The notes beneath the pieces were generated by a model, which was given only the letters and a program-made list of their open reading frames with translations, did no database searches and was not told the origin of the DNA. Below are positions 54,591-63,020 of a stretch of DNA of 64,000 nt, piece after piece (positions within the stretch are counted from its first letter, which is position 1; every line of letters starts with the position of its first letter). A program made the translations under genes and the position numbers. Location of the stretch: NCBI RefSeq assembly GCF_027107535.1, contig NZ_CP114283.1, forward strand, positions 5,394,001 through 5,458,000, read 5' to 3'. The DNA is from Streptomyces aurantiacus. Lineage in GTDB: Bacteria; Actinomycetota; Actinomycetes; Streptomycetales; Streptomycetaceae.

Positions 54591-54788
54591 ATGTCTGACA
54601 AGCCGCCGCGCGAGGCAGCAGAGGCGTTCCACGGGGAAGCCGAGGAAAGCCCTGCCCAGGCGCCCGCAAACCGCAGGATCGCGCGAACCGCACCTGAGAG
54701 CGCCATGCTCGCCCGTCTGGCACATCTCCAGCGCACGGCGGGGAACGCTGCCGTCGTGCAGCTCCTGACGCCGCCGGCCACGGGCTAG
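54591..54788 (+). CDS. 65-residue protein with LQRTAGNAAV signature
   Basis: ATG 54591 has a near-perfect AAGGGAGGTGG site. The protein reads MSDKPPREAAEAFHGEAEES, then ANRRIARTAPESAMLARLAH, then LQRTAGNAAVVQLL. The LQRTAGNAAV helix is the short signature found at the N-terminus of many DUF4157/eCIS-linked proteins, here free-standing and divergent from the DUF4157 gene. It could be a chaperone, loading tag or immunity-type partner; no domain shows which. Confidence 0.6.
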   Translation: MSDKPPREAAEAFHGEAEESPAQAPANRRIARTAPESAMLARLAHLQRTAGNAAVVQLLTPPATG

Positions 54789-55235
54789 CGCCGCAGGAGG
54801 AGCACCTCCGTCCAACCTGATCATGAACCTGCGCGCCGCGATCGTAGGGCCGAGTGCTCTCCTGCAGACGCTCCGCGGGGTGCGTGCACGTCGTGGTGGG
54901 GGTGGCCCGGCCGTTCTTTGACCCGGCGGCTGCCCTGGGCCCGGTAGGTTTCGGCGCGGGGCCGGCCGGACCGCTTGTGGGCGGATGTGCCGAAAGTCGC
55001 GGTGGACTCAGGCGCAGGTGAGCCAACGGGGATGCCGGGTGGAATCGAAACCGAAGAATGCCACGCAGCGGGAACGGCGAGGCGTCCACAAGAACCGTCC
55101 AGGACCTGGAGAAGGACACCCGAATCGGGAACACCGCTCGGAACAGCGGCCCCAAGCCCGACGTCCGGACGAATCCCCCGCACGAAATTCCAGAACGCCC
55201 GGCAACTTGGCTGACCACATTTCCGATACGCGAGA
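54789..55235. other. Gene-free stretch after the LQRTAGNAAV gene
   Basis: 447 bases before the convergent SRPBCC gene. No family resemblance on either strand. Nothing certain. Confidence 0.4.
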
Positions 55236-55670
55236 CTAACGCTCGGCGTACCGAGCCAGAGCGCCCACGACGTCACGCATGCTTCGGTCGAGGTACCACT
55301 CCCATAGCCGATTCAGAATGGGATGCCTGGGCGTGAAGGTGGCCCGCCACCGGATGTCGGTTCCCTCATCCGGCAGGGGTGTGAGGGAGATGTCTGCCCG
55401 GTACTCACGCATACCCACGAGCTGGAGCGCGGCGTAACTCATACCCCGGTCCGGGACGACGTCCACGATCTCGATGTCGGTCCGGATCCTCCCCTTCCGC
55501 AGCGCCCAAACGGTGCCGGTTCCTGCCGGTCCCTGTCGCTCAGACGACGGAGAGATCGCTTCGACCGATTCAAAAGGCTGCCATCGCGTCCAGGTCGGTA
55601 TGTCCACTAACAGCCGCTGGATCGTCGAGGGCGCGGCGCTCGACCGCGCACTCACGTCGTAACTCGGCAT
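55236..55670 (-). CDS. SRPBCC family protein (polyketide-cyclase/START-like)
   Basis: 144 residues with the START-like pattern: WTRWQPFESVEAISPSSE, GTGTVWALRKGRIRTDIEIV, DISLTPLPDEGTDIRWRATF and a C-terminal helix DRSMRDVVGALARYAE. Such proteins bind hydrophobic ligands in a deep cavity. TGAGGAA precedes ATG 55670. A short frame at 55680-55835 ends 10 bases upstream. Confidence 0.82.
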   Translation of the reverse strand: MPSYDVSARSSAAPSTIQRLLVDIPTWTRWQPFESVEAISPSSERQGPAGTGTVWALRKGRIRTDIEIVDVVPDRGMSYAALQLVGMREYRADISLTPLPDEGTDIRWRATFTPRHPILNRLWEWYLDRSMRDVVGALARYAER

Positions 55671-55679
55671 ATGGTTTCC

Positions 55680-55835
55680 TCAATTCAGCTCGGTGATATG
55701 CGGCGAGACAGGCTCGAAGGCCCGGGACAGCGGCTCTCCCGCGTCGGAGACGATATCGCCGGCCCATGCGAGGACTTGCAGGTCCTCAGCGAAATGCTCG
55801 GTACCGGTCGCTCCAGCCGCACGCGGCTGAGACAT
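55680..55835 (-). CDS. Unrecognised 51-residue ORF upstream of SRPBCC
   Basis: ATG 55835 to TGA, reading MSQPRAAGATGTEHFAEDLQ followed by VLAWAGDIVSDAGEPLSRAF. Codon bias fits the genome and the stop lies 10 bases before the SRPBCC start, so coupling is possible. No family and no strong ribosome site; it might be a residual C-terminus. Confidence 0.3.
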   Translation of the reverse strand: MSQPRAAGATGTEHFAEDLQVLAWAGDIVSDAGEPLSRAFEPVSPHITELN

Positions 55836-55929
55836 GGAGGTTGGCCGGGCTGGACTCCAGGTTCCAGGCCGTCGCCCCCGGGTGGGCGAGCAAGCCGAAC
55901 CATGTCACCGACACCGCCTGCTCTCGACG

Positions 55930-56200
55930 ACCCACCAGTCCGCCACCTGCGCGCCCGGGGTAGCCAGGCCAGTACCGAGTCCGCCGGATTCACCCCGGGC
56001 CCCGGCACCCGCCGTACCCCGGGCCTGCGCCGCGCAGAACTCGACGACTGGCCCGCCGAGCAACGCGGCCTCGCCCGCCACCCGTTCCTCCACCCCGCCG
56101 CCCGCACCGTCTTCACCGACGAACCGGCACCCCTGACCACCTGGTCGCAAATGGTGCTGTCCTCCCCGTTCAGGGCGGCTCGGAGACCTTCAACAAGCCA
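55930..56200 (+). pseudogene. XRE/MmyB-type regulator with internal deletion
   Basis: Plus strand reads LRARGSQASTESAGFTPGPG then TRRTPGLRRAELDDWPAEQR and GLARHPFLHPAARTVFTD. GTRRTPGLRRxEL is the entry to the XRE HTH of MmyB-like regulators, and AEQRxLARxxFLxPAAR is their C-terminal ligand region. They are joined with the HTH recognition helices missing. No start codon is evident. Confidence 0.55.
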
Positions 56201-56594
56201 ACGAACGTAGCCACGACGTGAGGCGGAGGAATCTGGAGGCCGTAGCCTCATGCGGGCACTGGAACGCGAGACCCTGCACCTGAGTGGGTTGGGTCGAGAT
56301 TCTGCCGAAATCTCACAGTCGGTGCCGGTTTGCAGCAGATCTGATGTGATGCTTCGACGTCCAGGTCGCCCGTGCCTCGTTGCGTTTGAAACACCGACGT
56401 CGAGGGGTTCAAACGGTCGCATCGGGAACAGCTCGTGGGGCCGGTGCGGTTACATCGATCGTGGGAGCGGCGCCGCAGGGACGGGGAACACGGAGACCGC
56501 TGGGTCGTCCGCCCCGACCGGATCCGGGTCCCAGAGTTGCGGTATGCCCGCCGCGCATTTGGATCACGATGTATTTCTGCAGGAGGACTGTTTC
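56201..56594. other. Leader upstream of PIG-L gene
   Basis: 394 bases. The PIG-L frame is open from 56250, but that stretch lacks similarity and the real start has its own AGGAGGAC site. No other gene seen. Confidence 0.4.
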
Positions 56595-57428
56595 ATGACT
56601 GACCGGCCTTTGACGCTCATGGCAGTACACGCGCACCCCGACGACGAGGCGACCGGAACCGGAGGGGTCCTCGCGCGGTACGCGGCGGAGGGTATCCGGA
56701 CGGTTCTCGTGACCTGTACCGACGGCGGTTGCGGTGACGGGCCGGGGGGTGCCAAGCCGGGCGATCCCGGGCACGATCCGGCGGCGGTCGCCTTGATGCG
56801 CCGTCAAGAACTCGAGGCTAGCTGTGATGCCCTGAAGGTCAGCGATCTGGAGATGCTGGACTATGCCGACTCCGGGATGATGGGCTGGCCCACCAACGAC
56901 GCCCCCGGATCCTTCTGGCGGACTCCCGTGGAGGAGGGCGCGGCCCGACTTGCGGAACTCATGCGGCACTACCAGCCTGACGTGGTCGTCACCTACGACG
57001 AGAACGGCTTCTACGGCCACCCCGACCACATTCAGGCCCACCGCATCACGATGGCGGCGCTCGAGATGACCGCGCTGACACCGAAGGTGTACTGGACGAC
57101 GATGCCCCGCTCGATGATGCAGCGGTTCGGCGAGATCATGCGCGAGTTCCATGAGGACATGCCGGAGCCGGATCCCGCAGAGGCCGCCGCGATGGCCGAG
57201 ATCGGACTCCCTGACGATGAAATCACCACGTGGGTGGACACCACCGCGTTCAGCGGTCAGAAGTTCGATGCGCTGGCCGCGCACGCCAGTCAGGGCGAGA
57301 ACATCTTCTTCCTCAAGATGGGCAAGGAGAGGTTCGGCGAGTTGATGGGGATGGAGACCTTCCTTCGTGTCAGGGACGCCACCGGCTCGGCCGTACCCGA
57401 GAAGGATCTCTTCGCCGGGCTGCGCTGA
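56595..57428 (+). CDS. PIG-L deacetylase, mycothiol-conjugate-amidase-like
   Basis: 277 residues of the zinc-dependent LmbE/PIG-L fold: VHAHPDDEATGTGGVLARYA (AHPDDE metal and base motif), RTVLVTCTDGGCGDGP, VVTYDENGFYGHPDHIQAHR and a C-terminal KFDALAAHASQGENIFF helix. The HPDH loop and overall length fit Mca/MshB, which process mycothiol conjugates or GlcNAc-inositol in actinobacteria. AGGAGGAC precedes ATG 56595. Followed by a perfect 16-bp hairpin. Being away from the usual locus, it may be a paralogue with another substrate. Confidence 0.88.
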   Translation: MTDRPLTLMAVHAHPDDEATGTGGVLARYAAEGIRTVLVTCTDGGCGDGPGGAKPGDPGHDPAAVALMRRQELEASCDALKVSDLEMLDYADSGMMGWPTNDAPGSFWRTPVEEGAARLAELMRHYQPDVVVTYDENGFYGHPDHIQAHRITMAALEMTALTPKVYWTTMPRSMMQRFGEIMREFHEDMPEPDPAEAAAMAEIGLPDDEITTWVDTTAFSGQKFDALAAHASQGENIFFLKMGKERFGELMGMETFLRVRDATGSAVPEKDLFAGLR

Positions 57429-57533
57429 TCGGTCCGGCCGGCTGGGGGCGCCCCGGGAAAGCTCATCGGCTGCACGGGGCGGTCGAGCGGATCACGTACC
57501 TGGAGGCCTGTCCACGCGCGTTCCGCTCCGGCC

Positions 57534-57571
57534 CACGCGTCGATGCCGTTGCCCGACGGCATCGACGCGTG
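57534..57571 (+). terminator. 16-bp perfect hairpin after PIG-L gene
   Basis: CACGCGTCGATGCCGT at 57534-57549 pairs exactly with 57556-57571 around TGCCCG. It lies 105 bases past the stop and also faces the convergent DUF1737 gene, so it could serve both. Confidence 0.82.
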
Positions 57572-57722
57572 CCCGTACCTTCCACCGGACCACGCTCTCG
57601 TCACCGAACCACCTGGCAACCTCGCAGGAGAAGTACCTACCTGCGAGCTCGCCGCTCTGCAGTGACGGAAGAACAGCTGAGGACGGCCGCTCCCCTTTGT
57701 GTCTTGCCGGCGTGGCGGGTGG

Positions 57723-57908
57723 CTAGGGCTGTGCCGGCCAGATCACCGCTTGGGCGATGATGACGTTCTCGCCGTCGAAGGTGAGGGCGGGGCCTTCGTG
57801 CAGTTGGTAGCCAAGGCCGAGCACTTCGCTGACACGGTGACAGAACGCGGCGCCGTCAGGGCCGGTCAGGACGCGGTAGACGGGCAGTCCCTCTGGTGGT
57901 GTGCTCAT
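57723..57908 (-). CDS. DUF1737 domain protein
   Basis: 61 residues: VYRVLTGPDGAAFCHRVSEV followed by LGLGYQLHEGPALTFDGENV and IIAQAVIW. This is a complete DUF1737 unit, a small sandwich that often follows other domains but is also found alone. ATG 57908; ribosome site weak. Divergent from the SnoaL-like gene. Confidence 0.75.
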   Translation of the reverse strand: MSTPPEGLPVYRVLTGPDGAAFCHRVSEVLGLGYQLHEGPALTFDGENVIIAQAVIWPAQP

Positions 57909-57961
57909 GAGGAGAAGGATCTCAGACTCCCCCGCCAGCCGAGAGCTGACAGGATGCAGGC

Positions 57962-58339
57962 ATGGACTCTCTGAAGACCGCTGAGGCGTTGTGGAACCGC
58001 ATACAGGCTCGGGACTGGACGGGGGTCGGCGAGTTGTTGGCCGGCGATGTGGTGGTGGAGTGGCCGATCAGCGGTGAGCGCATCGTGGGGCGTGAGAACT
58101 ACGTGCGCGTCAATGCGGAGTATCCGCAGGGATGGACGATCAAGGTGCTGCGCATCCTGGTGGACGGGGATGAGGTGGTCTCTGAGGTGGAGGTGCCGCA
58201 CGAGACGCTGGGGATCTTCCGGGTGGCAGCGTTCTGGACGGTCAACGAGGGGAGAATCGTCCGAGGCCGTGAGTACTGGACGGAGCTCGGATCGGAGCCC
58301 GCTCCAGAATGGCGAGCCGCCTACGTAGAGCGGATGTGA
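57962..58339 (+). CDS. SnoaL-like/NTF2-fold protein
   Basis: 125 residues of the cone-shaped NTF2 fold: EALWNRIQARDWTGVGELLA, VVVEWPISGERIVGRENYVR, IKVLRILVDGDEVVSEVEVP and VAAFWTVNEGRIVRGREYW. Such proteins are cyclases, isomerases or ligand binders. No catalytic pair can be assigned. 53 bases from the divergent DUF1737 gene. Confidence 0.82.
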   Translation: MDSLKTAEALWNRIQARDWTGVGELLAGDVVVEWPISGERIVGRENYVRVNAEYPQGWTIKVLRILVDGDEVVSEVEVPHETLGIFRVAAFWTVNEGRIVRGREYWTELGSEPAPEWRAAYVERM

Positions 58340-58676
58340 CCCCACGACTGACGGGTGAGGCTCTTCCGGCTTCGCGCGTGCAGACCATTTGGGCTGTCGT
58401 GAGCCGGTGGTTGTGCACTCGTGCCGGCCGCGGGTGCTTGTACGGTGCAGAGGGCGTCTGTCAGCGTGCGAATTCGGTGTTGGTCACTACGAGCAGTGCC
58501 CGCAGGAGCGTCGCCGCGCAGCGGGCCGACAGTCGGAGTGTGGCCGACAGCGTCGTCACCGACGACACGCCGAGACGGCAGGCTGAGGACGCCCGTGGTT
58601 CCGGGCCGGGTGCGCCGGTGCGAGAGATCCGCCCACGCACCCCGGCACCCGGCCCGCCATGGATCGCCGTCGTACG
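58340..58676. other. Gene-free convergent gap
   Basis: 337 bases between SnoaL-like and AHSA1-like gene ends. No gene or clear hairpin recognised. Confidence 0.4.
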
Positions 58677-59174
58677 TCAACCGGCGGCCAGCGCCTGGAA
58701 GTAGGCCCGCTGCGCGGGGTAGTAGTCGTCGAAACTCGGGGACTTGGCGCCGCTGCGAGCGGCGACGAGCATGTCGAGGTAGTACTCCCAACCCGGCCCG
58801 ACCTCGCCGACGCCCCCCGTGGTCATCAGGTGGTGAATCAGCCGCAGCTCCGTCGTCCCGGACGATTCGGACAGCTGCAGCTCCATACGCCACTCCCCCG
58901 CTTCGTCGGACATGGAGACGGCAAGACGACTCGGCGCCTCACACGCGTCAATGCGCGCATCGGTCCACGGCGCTCCCTCCTCGAACGACATCCGGACCCG
59001 GATCGTGCGGCCCGGCCCCGCGTCGCCCTCCCACGGGCCGAACCAGCGGGCCGTACGCTCCGGTTCGGTGACACTCGCCCACACATCATCGATGGACGCC
59101 CGGAAGACCCGGGTGAGGATCAGGTCACTGCCCTGGGCAGTGGACACAAGCCGGGCACTCGACACTGGATTCAC
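58677..59174 (-). CDS. AHSA1-type SRPBCC protein
   Basis: 165 residues of the Aha1-C/CalC fold: LILTRVFRASIDDVWASVTE, PERTARWFGPWEGDAGPG, EEGAPWTDARIDACEAPSRL and GWEYYLDMLVAARSG. In bacteria these are often co-transcribed with ArsR regulators and respond to stress or bind ligands. GTG 59174 overlaps the ArsR stop by four bases (GTGA), a translational coupling. Confidence 0.87.
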   Translation of the reverse strand: MNPVSSARLVSTAQGSDLILTRVFRASIDDVWASVTEPERTARWFGPWEGDAGPGRTIRVRMSFEEGAPWTDARIDACEAPSRLAVSMSDEAGEWRMELQLSESSGTTELRLIHHLMTTGGVGEVGPGWEYYLDMLVAARSGAKSPSFDDYYPAQRAYFQALAAG

Positions 59175-59539
59175 GCGGTGTCCTCTCTAGATTCGTTGTC
59201 CGATGCCGTACGGCGCACCGCACGCTCACGCCGGGTGCGGTGCACCTCCGTCTCCAGCGCGTCCAGCCGCTGATCCCAGCCGGACGGCCCGCGGATCATC
59301 GCGATCCACTCCGCGAGCCCCGCGAGAGGCTCCGGGCTGAGTTCGTACACCCGGTGCCTGCCCACCAACTCGTCGTGGACCAGACCGCACTCCCGCAACA
59401 CCCGCAAATGGCGGCTGACCGCCGGGCGGCTCACCGTGAACCGCCCCGCGATCTCCCCCACCGTGAGCGCACCACTGCGCAGCATGAGAAGGATGTCCCT
59501 GCGCACAGGATCGGCAATCGCATGCGCCACATCATCCAT
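59171..59539 (-). CDS. ArsR family repressor
   Basis: 122 residues. The winged helix reads HAIADPVRRDILLMLRSGAL, TVGEIAGRFTVSRPAVSRHL and RVLRECGLVHDELVGRHRVY. No CxC metal site is present. It is the first gene of a two-gene operon with the AHSA1-like protein, a common pairing. A GTAAC/GTTAC dyad lies 11 bases upstream of ATG 59539. Confidence 0.9.
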   Translation of the reverse strand: MDDVAHAIADPVRRDILLMLRSGALTVGEIAGRFTVSRPAVSRHLRVLRECGLVHDELVGRHRVYELSPEPLAGLAEWIAMIRGPSGWDQRLDALETEVHRTRRERAVRRTASDNESREDTA

Positions 59540-59549
59540 ACTCGGAAGT

Positions 59550-59565
59550 GTAACCCATCAGTTAC
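59550..59565. promoter_or_regulatory. ArsR operator dyad
   Basis: GTAAC at 59550-59554 and GTTAC at 59561-59565 form a 5-bp dyad with a 6-base spacer. It is 11-26 bases upstream of the arsR ATG, so it should overlap the transcription start and give autorepression. Confidence 0.6.
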
Positions 59566-59832
59566 GCGTTTCGACAGATGACGGACGCCCCCATCCCCGC
59601 GAAGCAGAACCTCGACCACGGACACAGGCGAGCACCGCACGGGCACGCCGGAACCTGAGCCCGGGGTGATACCTCTCCATGCGACGACTTGGCGAGAACG
59701 CGGGAGTCATCACCACGCATGAGAGCACCCCCTCCCCGAGGGCGGGTGGCGCGGGCGGAGAACCGCGGCGCGGCTCGCGCCTGTCTCCCGTCGGACCGAG
59801 TTCCATGAGCGCCTCGCGGGTCTACTACCCCG

Positions 59833-59908
59833 AGTAGCATCTTTTGCAGAGCTATGCAACAAATGCGAAGATTAGGGTAACAATTGAATCACTAGGAGAA
59901 ACTAGTGA
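59833..59908 (+). promoter_or_regulatory. AT-rich promoter and start-site hairpin of the protease pair
   Basis: An AT-rich stretch unlike its surroundings holds the dyad TTGCA-GAGCTA-TGCAA (59844-59859). Further on, TCACTAG (59889-59895) and CTAGTGA (59902-59908) form a perfect 7-bp stem around GAGAAA. The AGGAGA ribosome site lies in the loop and the GTG start in the stem. The RNA form could hide the start codon; the DNA form could be an operator. Confidence 0.6.
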
Positions 59909-60213
59909 CATCCAAGCAAGGTGGCTCGTCCGACAGGGAGTTCGTCGAGGCTTTGGTCGAACTACAAGCCGAAGCCTCGGTGCACGACCTGGTCCCGTGG
60001 TGCGCCCGTCACGACATCGACGTGGTGCCCATGTCCGCCGGGGCACTCATCACTGGATCGAGCGGGAAGTTCGCCGAAGCGTTCGGCGTCGCGCGACTCG
60101 AGAACCGCTCACGTCCCCAGACGCTGCCGGTTCCAGCGACGCTCTCGAACACCGCAAGGTCCGTCACCGTGCTGCCGATTCCCACGCCCGGAGCCCGCGA
60201 CCGGAATTCGTGA
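59905..60213 (+). CDS. Free-standing propeptide-like protein
   Basis: 102 residues. It reads REFVEALVELQAEASVHDLV and CARHDIDVVPMSAGALITGS then SGKFAEAFGVARLEN, the pattern of protease propeptides (a helix, then a strand ending in GtaaxxexAFGV). The same pattern appears near the front of the S8 protease encoded 47 bases downstream. No signal peptide. It may act as an intramolecular-type chaperone or inhibitor supplied in trans. The last 35 residues are Pro/Arg-rich and unstructured. Confidence 0.6.
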   Translation: MTSKQGGSSDREFVEALVELQAEASVHDLVPWCARHDIDVVPMSAGALITGSSGKFAEAFGVARLENRSRPQTLPVPATLSNTARSVTVLPIPTPGARDRNS

Positions 60214-60260
60214 CCGGCTGCCGTGCCGCGTGTGTCCGGGCCTCCACTTCTGGAGGACCG

Positions 60261-61751
60261 ATGACAAGCCCCACAACACCCCAGTACAGGCAGGACGTTC
60301 CGGCGACCGTATACGGCTATGTCTCAGCCCGCTCACAGGGCGGGGTGCCGATGACCCAGGCGACCGCCTTCGACTCGGCCAGGCCGTTCCGCGCCGAGGG
60401 CGACGCCCGGGAGCGCGCCAAGGAGTACGCACGGACAGCAGGGCTGACCGTGACCGCCGAGAGCCGGCTGGGCTTCACCGTCGCCGGTACGGCAGCCGCG
60501 TACGAACAGCTCACCAGCGGGCGGATCGCCAGCTACGAGGTGGAACAGCTCGGGTCCATGAACCGGGAGCGTTCCGTCACGCACCTCGACATCATCGGCG
60601 CCCGGCAGCCTGACGCCCTCGGCGTCGGCGCCGCACCGGGTACCGACGCCATCGAGGCGGTCGCGCTGGAACGCCCGCGTACGCCCATGCGTCTCCTCCC
60701 GGCCGCCTCCAAACCGCCGGAGGTCGCCGCGTTCCACCTCACGCTCCCGGACGACGTGGCCAGGCTGCTCAATGCGATCCCGGCACACGAGGCGGGGCAT
60801 GATGGCCGCGGTGTGCACGTCGCCATGGTGGACACGGGACAGGCCGAACACGCCTTCTTCAGCGCCCACGGCTACGACGTCGCCCCGACCGTCGCGCTTG
60901 TCCCCGGCACCAGCCCGGCGGAGGACCCGATCGGGCACGGCACCGGTGAATCAGCGAACATCTTCGCCGTGGCTCCCGGGGCGCGGCTGCTGCCCTACCG
61001 CGCCAGCGACCGAGGGGGCGACCTCACGGCCGCCACCGCGGGATTCCTGCGCGCCAAGGCGGACCAGCCGCAAGTCCTCACCAACTCATGGGGCGGGGAC
61101 GGGGACTTCCCCCCGATCGGACCGCCCAGCCAGGCCGACGTGATCTTCGCACTGGAAATCCTGGACGCCGTGGAGCAGGGCATCGTCGTCGTCTTCTCCG
61201 CCGGCAACGGCCAGTTCACCATCGAACCGCAGGTGCCCGGCGTGATCGCCGCGGGTGGGGTGTTCGCGGCACAGGACGGCCGACTTCGCGCGTCGAACTA
61301 CGCGAGCGCATACGTCAGCCCCTGGATCGACGGCGTCCGTGTGCCGACGGTTTGCGGCCTGGTCGGCTTGCTGCCCCGAGCCCAGTACCTGATGCTGCCG
61401 GTGCCACCCGGCTGTGCGATCGACATCGACGAGAGTCTGCCCGGCGCGGGCAACCCGACCGGCGACCCGGGCGACGCCACCAGTTCGAGGGACGGCTGGG
61501 CGATGTTCTCGGGCACGTCGGCCGCAGCACCGCAGATCGCGGGAGCGGTGGCTGTACTCCTCGAAGCCCGGCCGGCGCTGACTCCCGCCCAGGTGGGCGA
61601 GGCGCTCGCCAGGACCGCCACCGACGTCACCACCGGCACCAGTCACCCACGGTTCGGTAACAAGGCCAAGGTCGGACCTGACACGGCCACCGGTCCCGGA
61701 CTCGTCAACGTGAGCGCCGCGCTGGACTTCGTCCTCACACAGAACCCCTGA
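60261..61751 (+). CDS. S8-family subtilisin-like serine peptidase
   Basis: 496 residues without a signal peptide. Residues 1-140 contain a propeptide-like region (ERAKEYARTAGLTVTAESRL, GFTVAGTAAAYEQL). The catalytic domain has Asp191 in VAMVDTGQAEH, His226 in IGHGTGESANI, oxyanion Asn316 in FSAGNGQF and Ser420 in FSGTSAAAPQIAG. GGAGGA precedes ATG 60261. The gene follows a free propeptide-like gene, so the two likely work together, possibly inside the cell. Substrate unknown. Confidence 0.85.
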   Translation: MTSPTTPQYRQDVPATVYGYVSARSQGGVPMTQATAFDSARPFRAEGDARERAKEYARTAGLTVTAESRLGFTVAGTAAAYEQLTSGRIASYEVEQLGSMNRERSVTHLDIIGARQPDALGVGAAPGTDAIEAVALERPRTPMRLLPAASKPPEVAAFHLTLPDDVARLLNAIPAHEAGHDGRGVHVAMVDTGQAEHAFFSAHGYDVAPTVALVPGTSPAEDPIGHGTGESANIFAVAPGARLLPYRASDRGGDLTAATAGFLRAKADQPQVLTNSWGGDGDFPPIGPPSQADVIFALEILDAVEQGIVVVFSAGNGQFTIEPQVPGVIAAGGVFAAQDGRLRASNYASAYVSPWIDGVRVPTVCGLVGLLPRAQYLMLPVPPGCAIDIDESLPGAGNPTGDPGDATSSRDGWAMFSGTSAAAPQIAGAVAVLLEARPALTPAQVGEALARTATDVTTGTSHPRFGNKAKVGPDTATGPGLVNVSAALDFVLTQNP

Positions 61752-61892
61752 CGTCGAGCTGGTCGTGCGGGACGCCGGAGGATTCGCGTTCGCCTTCGGC
61801 GTCCTATGGAAGCGGACCACGGCATATCGGCAGGCCGGTGCTGACCTGGGCCCCAGGAACCACCCCGGCCGTTCGCGGAGGGCTCAGCCGTT

Positions 61893-63020
61893 CTACGGAG
61901 CCGGACTGATGTCGCCGTTGGTGTTCATGTCGAAGACGCCCTGCGTCTTGCCGTCGACCTTCAGTTGCTTGAGCCAGTGCTTCGAGAGGTTGTGCACGTT
62001 CTTGTGCTGCATCTCCCACGGCACCGAATGCCCGGCACAGGCCAGCTTCACCATCAGCTTGTGGGAGCCCGCGACGGCGTTGTAGAGCGCGGGGACCGAG
62101 AAGTTGAGTTCCTGATTCGAGCTGGGCGGCGACGTGTTCACTTGCCTGTCTTGCTCCCCGTACACCATGAGGACCGGCACGCTGCCGCCGAGGACGCCGC
62201 CCTGCGCCGCAGTGGTCTCGTTCCAGCCCCACCGTACGAAGTTCCTGATCCGGTTGATTCCTTCCGGCGGTCCCCACTTCCTGCCCACCGGGTCACTCTC
62301 CATCATCGCGGCCCATGCCACTTCCACCATGCCGGGTTCCCGCTGGTCCAGGCAGCCCAGCTCGGCGTTCCAGCCCGTCTCCAGACCCGGCCTCGTCCCC
62401 AGGAACATCGGGAGGCCGGGCACCGGCAGGGTGGCCGGCGGGTTCGCGGTCGCCTTGGGCGGGAAGATCGGCGCCAGCAGGAACAGGCTCGACACCTTGT
62501 CCGGGTGCTTGACCGCATACGGTCCCATCGAGAACGCGGCCGCGGACCAGCCGATGAAGGCCACCTTCTTCACCTTGCACTCGCGGCGGATGTACTCCAC
62601 GACGGTGTTCAGCTCGTCCTGGTCGCTGTTGGAGTTGTTCAGTTGGAACGCGTAGCTCGCGGTGCCCGGGATGTGGCCCGGCGGCCGCGGGATCAGCAGC
62701 TTCTGCTCGGCGAGGCTGGTGTTGTACGGGTCGTCCATCTTGGGCCGCGGCGACAGCCCGTGCCCTTGGAGGTCCATCATGAAGACGTCGTACCCGGCCT
62801 TGGCCAGGGCCTCGGCCCAGCTGTAGCTCTTGTACTGGAGGTCGAAGCCCGCCAGGACCGGAACGCTCCGGCCGTGCAGCATGAGGACGGCCTGGCGCTC
62901 TTCGAGGTGTCCCAGGGACGTGCCGTCGCGCTCCCGTACGAAGAGCTCGACGTGTTCGCCCACGTTCGCCGGGACAGTGGAGACGTGGGGCACCGCGTGA
63001 TCGGTCAGAGTGACAGGCAT
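61893..63020 (-). CDS. Alpha/beta hydrolase
   Basis: 375 residues. Oxyanion VLMLHGRSVP, nucleophile elbow GWSAAAFSMG, acid in VYGEQDRQVN and His in CAGHSVPWEM. The elbow is GxSxA rather than GxSxG. Long insertions around GWNAELGCLDQRE suggest a large lid. No clear signal peptide. Convergent with the S8 gene. Substrate unknown. Confidence 0.83.
   Translation of the reverse strand: MPVTLTDHAVPHVSTVPANVGEHVELFVRERDGTSLGHLEERQAVLMLHGRSVPVLAGFDLQYKSYSWAEALAKAGYDVFMMDLQGHGLSPRPKMDDPYNTSLAEQKLLIPRPPGHIPGTASYAFQLNNSNSDQDELNTVVEYIRRECKVKKVAFIGWSAAAFSMGPYAVKHPDKVSSLFLLAPIFPPKATANPPATLPVPGLPMFLGTRPGLETGWNAELGCLDQREPGMVEVAWAAMMESDPVGRKWGPPEGINRIRNFVRWGWNETTAAQGGVLGGSVPVLMVYGEQDRQVNTSPPSSNQELNFSVPALYNAVAGSHKLMVKLACAGHSVPWEMQHKNVHNLSKHWLKQLKVDGKTQGVFDMNTNGDISPAP

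Noticed and set aside
52634..54788. A complete contractile injection system
   Set aside because: Only a cargo-like gene and a possible partner are present; no sheath, tube, baseplate or AAA+ ATPase gene is visible.
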